Shown here: piece after piece, positions 61,020 through 64,000 of the stretch
Layout: each line of letters opens with the position of its first letter
Numbering within the stretch: position 1 is the stretch's first letter
Source: Pseudomonas sp. LP_7_YM
Lineage (GTDB): Bacteria; Pseudomonadota; Gammaproteobacteria; Pseudomonadales; Pseudomonadaceae
Assembly (NCBI RefSeq): GCF_004364435.1
Contig: NZ_SOCT01000016.1
Location: 1-64,000, forward strand
Length of the DNA stretch: 64,000 bases
Reading direction: 5' to 3'
Position numbers and translations under genes: made by a program
The notes under the pieces: generated by a model
Told to the model about the DNA's origin: nothing
Seen by the model: only the letters and a program-made list of their open reading frames with translations
Databases searched by the model: none

Positions 61020-62846
61020 TTAACCATCAATCACCTTCCTATAAAAAGCCCATTCAGTTTCCAGCGCGTGGGCCTGATTACTGGCTTTGCGCAAGCCGTG
61101 ACGTTCTTCAGGGTAGAAGTGGCCTTCGGCGGGGATGCCGTTGTCCAGTAATGCGGCGAGCATATCGCGGGTCTGGGCAGGGACAACCACGGCATCGAGT
61201 TCGCCCTGAAAGAAGATCACCGGCACCTTGATCTGGTTGGCGTGCAGCAACGGCGTGCGTTCCTGATAACGGGCGATCTCTGTGTCCGGATCGCCGATCA
61301 ACCAGTCCAGATAATCTGCCTCGAACTTGTGCGTTGCCTTGGCCAACGCCAATGGATCGCTGACACCGTAGAGACTGGCGCCACCGCGAAACACATCCTT
61401 GAACGCCAACGCGCACAAGGTTGTATAGCCACCCGCGCTGCCGCCGCGAATGAACGCCTTGCTCGGGTCGATAAGGCCCTGATTGCCCAGGTAGTCGACC
61501 ACCGCGCAGGCGTCCTCGACGTCCACTACGCCCCATTCCAGGAACAGCGCTTGTCGATAGGCGCGGCCATAACCGGCGCTGCCACGGTAGTTGAGATCAG
61601 CGACGGCGAACCCGCGTTGCGTCCAGAACTGGATGCGCGGGTCGAGCACCGGATAGCAAGCCGAAGTCGGCCCACCATGGATGAATACAACCAGTGGCGG
61701 TTTTTCGTCGCCGGTCATCGAAGGATAAAAATACCCATGGGCCTCGCCCGAACCGCTGGGGTAGCGCAGGGTTTGCGGGAGGCTGATGCGCTCGGCGGGC
61801 AAGGGCGCTATACCTCCAGCCATGACCTGCACGCTTTTGTCAGCGCGGCTGATCGCCAGGACGGCGGACGGGCTCGTGGCAGACGCTGCGATGCAATAGA
61901 TGTACTGATCATCCAGCGCCAGGCTGCGGAAACGGCTGTAGGGCCCACTGAAATCTTCAAACGAGCCGTCGGGCAAGCGCACACCCAGCACCCCGAGCCC
62001 GTCTTGCGACCAACTGGCCACGTAGGCGCCCTCATTCAGCGGCAGCCAACTTGAGCCACCCAGTTGCCAGGGAGCCGGCGCGTGGTCGGATTCGGCAGCG
62101 GGCAATGCTTCGAAGCCTTCCAGCGTCTCGACCCATGGCTGCCAAAAACCTGCGCGGTCGGTCAGGCAATACAGTTGGCCTTGTGCATCAAAGCGCGGCT
62201 GTTGCAGTGCTTCAAGCCCCAGTCCGCCGGCCAGGCAGTGCGGACGACCCCAATTGGCATCCGGTTGACGTTCGACGCTCAGCAGTCTGGTCGATGTCCA
62301 GGGTTGATGCGGGCGCCACCATTCGACCCATACCAGCCGATTGCCGTCGGGACTCAGCGTTGGCGCGGCATAGAAATCGGCACCCTCGGCTAGTACATGG
62401 CGTTGGCCATCCGCGAGGTCAATCGCCACAAGCCGATGCACGTCATGATCTTCCTCAACCGCCAGAATCTGCCCACGCGCGAACCGCACATCGCCATAGC
62501 GTTTATCGCTTTGGGTCAGGGCTTGCGGGGTATGGGCATCAAAGGGTTGAAGGTAGATCTGCTGATCGGCCTCATTGACGAACGCCAGCGACTCATCGGT
62601 CAGGCAGAACGAACCGCCACCGTATTCGTAGACCCGGCTGCGCACGCTGAAACCGTCCGGGGTCAGGCACGTGGTTGCACCATTACTCCAGCGCCAGATG
62701 CGCGACGCTGCGTCCTGCGGACGATATTCGTTCCAGAAGAGGCCGGCGGGGCTGACACTCAGTTCGGCAAAATCGGTGCCAGCCGCCACGGCCTGAGCGG
62801 CAGAGAACAGGTCAGGATTTGGCGATGAGGCGAGAATTTCGTTCAT
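61020..62846 (-). CDS. pqqM: Prolyl oligopeptidase-family S9 peptidase of the PQQ operon
   Basis: 608 residues from the ATG at 62846. An N-terminal beta-propeller (about 1-350) and a C-terminal alpha/beta-hydrolase domain: catalytic Ser in IRGGSAGGYTTLCAL, Asp in FQGELDAVVVPA, His in PEERHGLRK. It overlaps the end of pqqE by 35 bp, so it belongs to the PQQ operon, where such a peptidase follows pqqE in several pseudomonads and may help process PqqA. No own ribosome-binding site is clear, so coupled translation is likely. Confidence 0.8.
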   Translation of the reverse strand: MNEILASSPNPDLFSAAQAVAAGTDFAELSVSPAGLFWNEYRPQDAASRIWRWSNGATTCLTPDGFSVRSRVYEYGGGSFCLTDESLAFVNEADQQIYLQPFDAHTPQALTQSDKRYGDVRFARGQILAVEEDHDVHRLVAIDLADGQRHVLAEGADFYAAPTLSPDGNRLVWVEWWRPHQPWTSTRLLSVERQPDANWGRPHCLAGGLGLEALQQPRFDAQGQLYCLTDRAGFWQPWVETLEGFEALPAAESDHAPAPWQLGGSSWLPLNEGAYVASWSQDGLGVLGVRLPDGSFEDFSGPYSRFRSLALDDQYIYCIAASATSPSAVLAISRADKSVQVMAGGIAPLPAERISLPQTLRYPSGSGEAHGYFYPSMTGDEKPPLVVFIHGGPTSACYPVLDPRIQFWTQRGFAVADLNYRGSAGYGRAYRQALFLEWGVVDVEDACAVVDYLGNQGLIDPSKAFIRGGSAGGYTTLCALAFKDVFRGGASLYGVSDPLALAKATHKFEADYLDWLIGDPDTEIARYQERTPLLHANQIKVPVIFFQGELDAVVVPAQTRDMLAALLDNGIPAEGHFYPEERHGLRKASNQAHALETEWAFYRKVIDG

Positions 62847-63963
62847 TGCGGAAGGCCAGTTGCTCGATGGTCTGGCTAGCATACTCGGCTTCGTCGCGCG
62901 CTTGGGTGATCAGACTGTGTTGCGGCGACTTGCTGCACACCGGGTCCGCATTGCTCGCATCGCCGGTGAGCATGAAGGCCTGACAGCGGCAACCTCCAAA
63001 GTCCTTCTCCTTCTCGTCGCAAGACCGACAAGGCTCGGGCATCCATTCGTACCCGCGAAAGCGATTGAAGCCGAAGGATTCGTACCAGATGTGTTGCATG
63101 CTGTGATCGCGCACATTGGGGAACTGGATCGGCATCTGCCGAGCGCCGTGGCAAGGTAGCGCAGTGCCATCCGGGGTCACGGTCAGGAACAGATTGCCCC
63201 AGCCATTCATGCAGGCCTTGGGGCGCTCTTCGTAATAATCGGGGGTGACGAAGATCAATTTGACCGGATGATTTTCGGCCGCCAGCGTGACGCGATATTC
63301 GTTGGTAATGCGCTCGGCACGTACCAACTGATCCTTGGTCGGCAGCAAGCCGACGCGGTTCAGTTGCGCCCAGCCGTAGAACTGACAGGTGGCCAGCTCG
63401 ACGAAGTCCGCTTCCAGTGCCACACACAACTCGATGATCTTGTCGATCCTGTCGATGTTGTGCCGGTGGGTCACGAAATTCAGCACCATCGGATAACCGT
63501 GCTTTTTTACTGCCCGAGCCATTTCCAGCTTCTGCGCGAAGGCTTTTTTCGAGCCCGCGAGCATGTTGTTTACTTGCTCATCGCTGGCTTGAAAGCTGAT
63601 CTGAATATGATCCAGACCTGCTTCCTTGAAATCGATGATCTTCTGCTCGGTCAAGCCGATGCCAGAGGTGATCAGATTGGTGTAGAAGCCCAGTCGGCGG
63701 GCTTCGCCGATCAATTCGGCCAGGTCCTGACGCACCAGAGGTTCGCCACCGGAGAAGCCGATCTGCGCCGCGCCCATCTGCCGTGCTTGGGCCATGACCT
63801 TGAACCATTGCTCGGTGCTCAGTTCCTGGCCCTGTTTTGCGAAGTCCAGCGGGTTGGAGCAATACGGGCATTGCAGCGGACAGCGATAGGTCAGCTCGGC
63901 GAGCAGCCACAGCGGCAGCCCGATGGGGGGTGTCGGTGGAATAGGGACGTGCGGCTCAGTCAC
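62812..63963 (-). CDS. pqqE: PqqE, radical-SAM PQQ biosynthesis enzyme
   Basis: Joins Glu and Tyr of the PqqA peptide in the first step of PQQ synthesis, using PqqD as peptide chaperone. 383 residues from a GTG at 63963. Radical-SAM cysteines lie in CPLQCPYCSNPLDF. The SPASM domain cysteines are in CMNGWGNLFLTVTPDGTALPC and EPCRSCDEKEKDFGGCRCQAF. An upstream in-frame start could lie beyond the window. Confidence 0.94.
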   Translation of the reverse strand: MTEPHVPIPPTPPIGLPLWLLAELTYRCPLQCPYCSNPLDFAKQGQELSTEQWFKVMAQARQMGAAQIGFSGGEPLVRQDLAELIGEARRLGFYTNLITSGIGLTEQKIIDFKEAGLDHIQISFQASDEQVNNMLAGSKKAFAQKLEMARAVKKHGYPMVLNFVTHRHNIDRIDKIIELCVALEADFVELATCQFYGWAQLNRVGLLPTKDQLVRAERITNEYRVTLAAENHPVKLIFVTPDYYEERPKACMNGWGNLFLTVTPDGTALPCHGARQMPIQFPNVRDHSMQHIWYESFGFNRFRGYEWMPEPCRSCDEKEKDFGGCRCQAFMLTGDASNADPVCSKSPQHSLITQARDEAEYASQTIEQLAFRNERNSRLIAKS

Positions 63964-63970
63964 TGCAGGC

Positions 63971-64000
63971 TCATTGGCCAGTGATGGGGGTAAGTTCGAT
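63971..64000 (-). CDS. 3' end of the preceding PQQ gene, probably pqqD (partial)
   Basis: The minus strand from the window edge reads IELTPITGQ and a TGA at 63971-63973, seven bases before the pqqE start. This would be the last codons of pqqD by gene order. The fragment is too short to recognise by itself. Confidence 0.3.
   Translation of the reverse strand: MELTPITGQ

Overview
The window reads as a chromosomal segment of a Pseudomonas (gene content, gene order and REP elements; a P. syringae-like lineage is possible but cannot be fixed from sequence alone). Most of it is core genome. Accessory material is concentrated at the left end, with scars around 25.85, 39.7 and 60.8 kb.

Region 1 (1-4.3 kb, minus strand) is a low-GC accessory block. 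It holds a four-helix membrane protein, a translationally coupled Gly-rich peptide precursor with a microcin V-like double-glycine-type leader, an HlyD-family export adaptor and a truncated cupin-like ORF. This is the best candidate for an undescribed system: a colicin V-like microcin with a putative immunity protein and part of its export machinery. The ABC peptidase/exporter is not in the window. A dead IS3-family element separates the block from the core genome.

Region 2 (4.3-22.6 kb) is the glycine-betaine to glycine pathway: gbcA and gbcB (betaine to dimethylglycine), soxBDAG (sarcosine oxidase), glyA, purU and fdhA, which dispose of the one-carbon units. Interspersed are a chemotaxis receptor, a zapB-like/zapA pair, threonine aldolase ltaE, a TraX-like membrane protein and alanine aminotransferase alaC.

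Region 3 (22.6-33.4 kb) holds two secreted proteins, an acyltransferase, a retropepsin-like zinc protease family protein, a creB gene cut short, an MFS carboxylate transporter, and an iron-uptake signalling locus (sigma factor, anti-sigma, TonB receptor, PepSY membrane protein and a small membrane partner) that resembles fiuI-fiuR-fiuA.

Region 4 (33.5-46.5 kb) holds an exonuclease and DUF294/CBS protein pair, a stand-alone response regulator, malate synthase G, a frameshifted GcvR-like ACT protein, a cluster of DnaA-box-like sites, rarD, the kinase srkA, a PhoX-family phosphatase, modE and comF.

Region 5 (46.4-57.5 kb) is the biotin operon bioBFHCD behind a BirA-type operator, then a small rod-like protein under a perfect CRP/Vfr palindrome, and two large acyl-CoA dehydrogenases with a diguanylate cyclase between them.

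Region 6 (57.6-64 kb) holds a LysR regulator, a MOSC protein, an aminotransferase-like pseudoenzyme, a Pmp3-type peptide, a structured non-coding element, and the distal PQQ operon (end of pqqD, pqqE and a pqqM-type peptidase). REP pairs occupy at least nine intergenic gaps.
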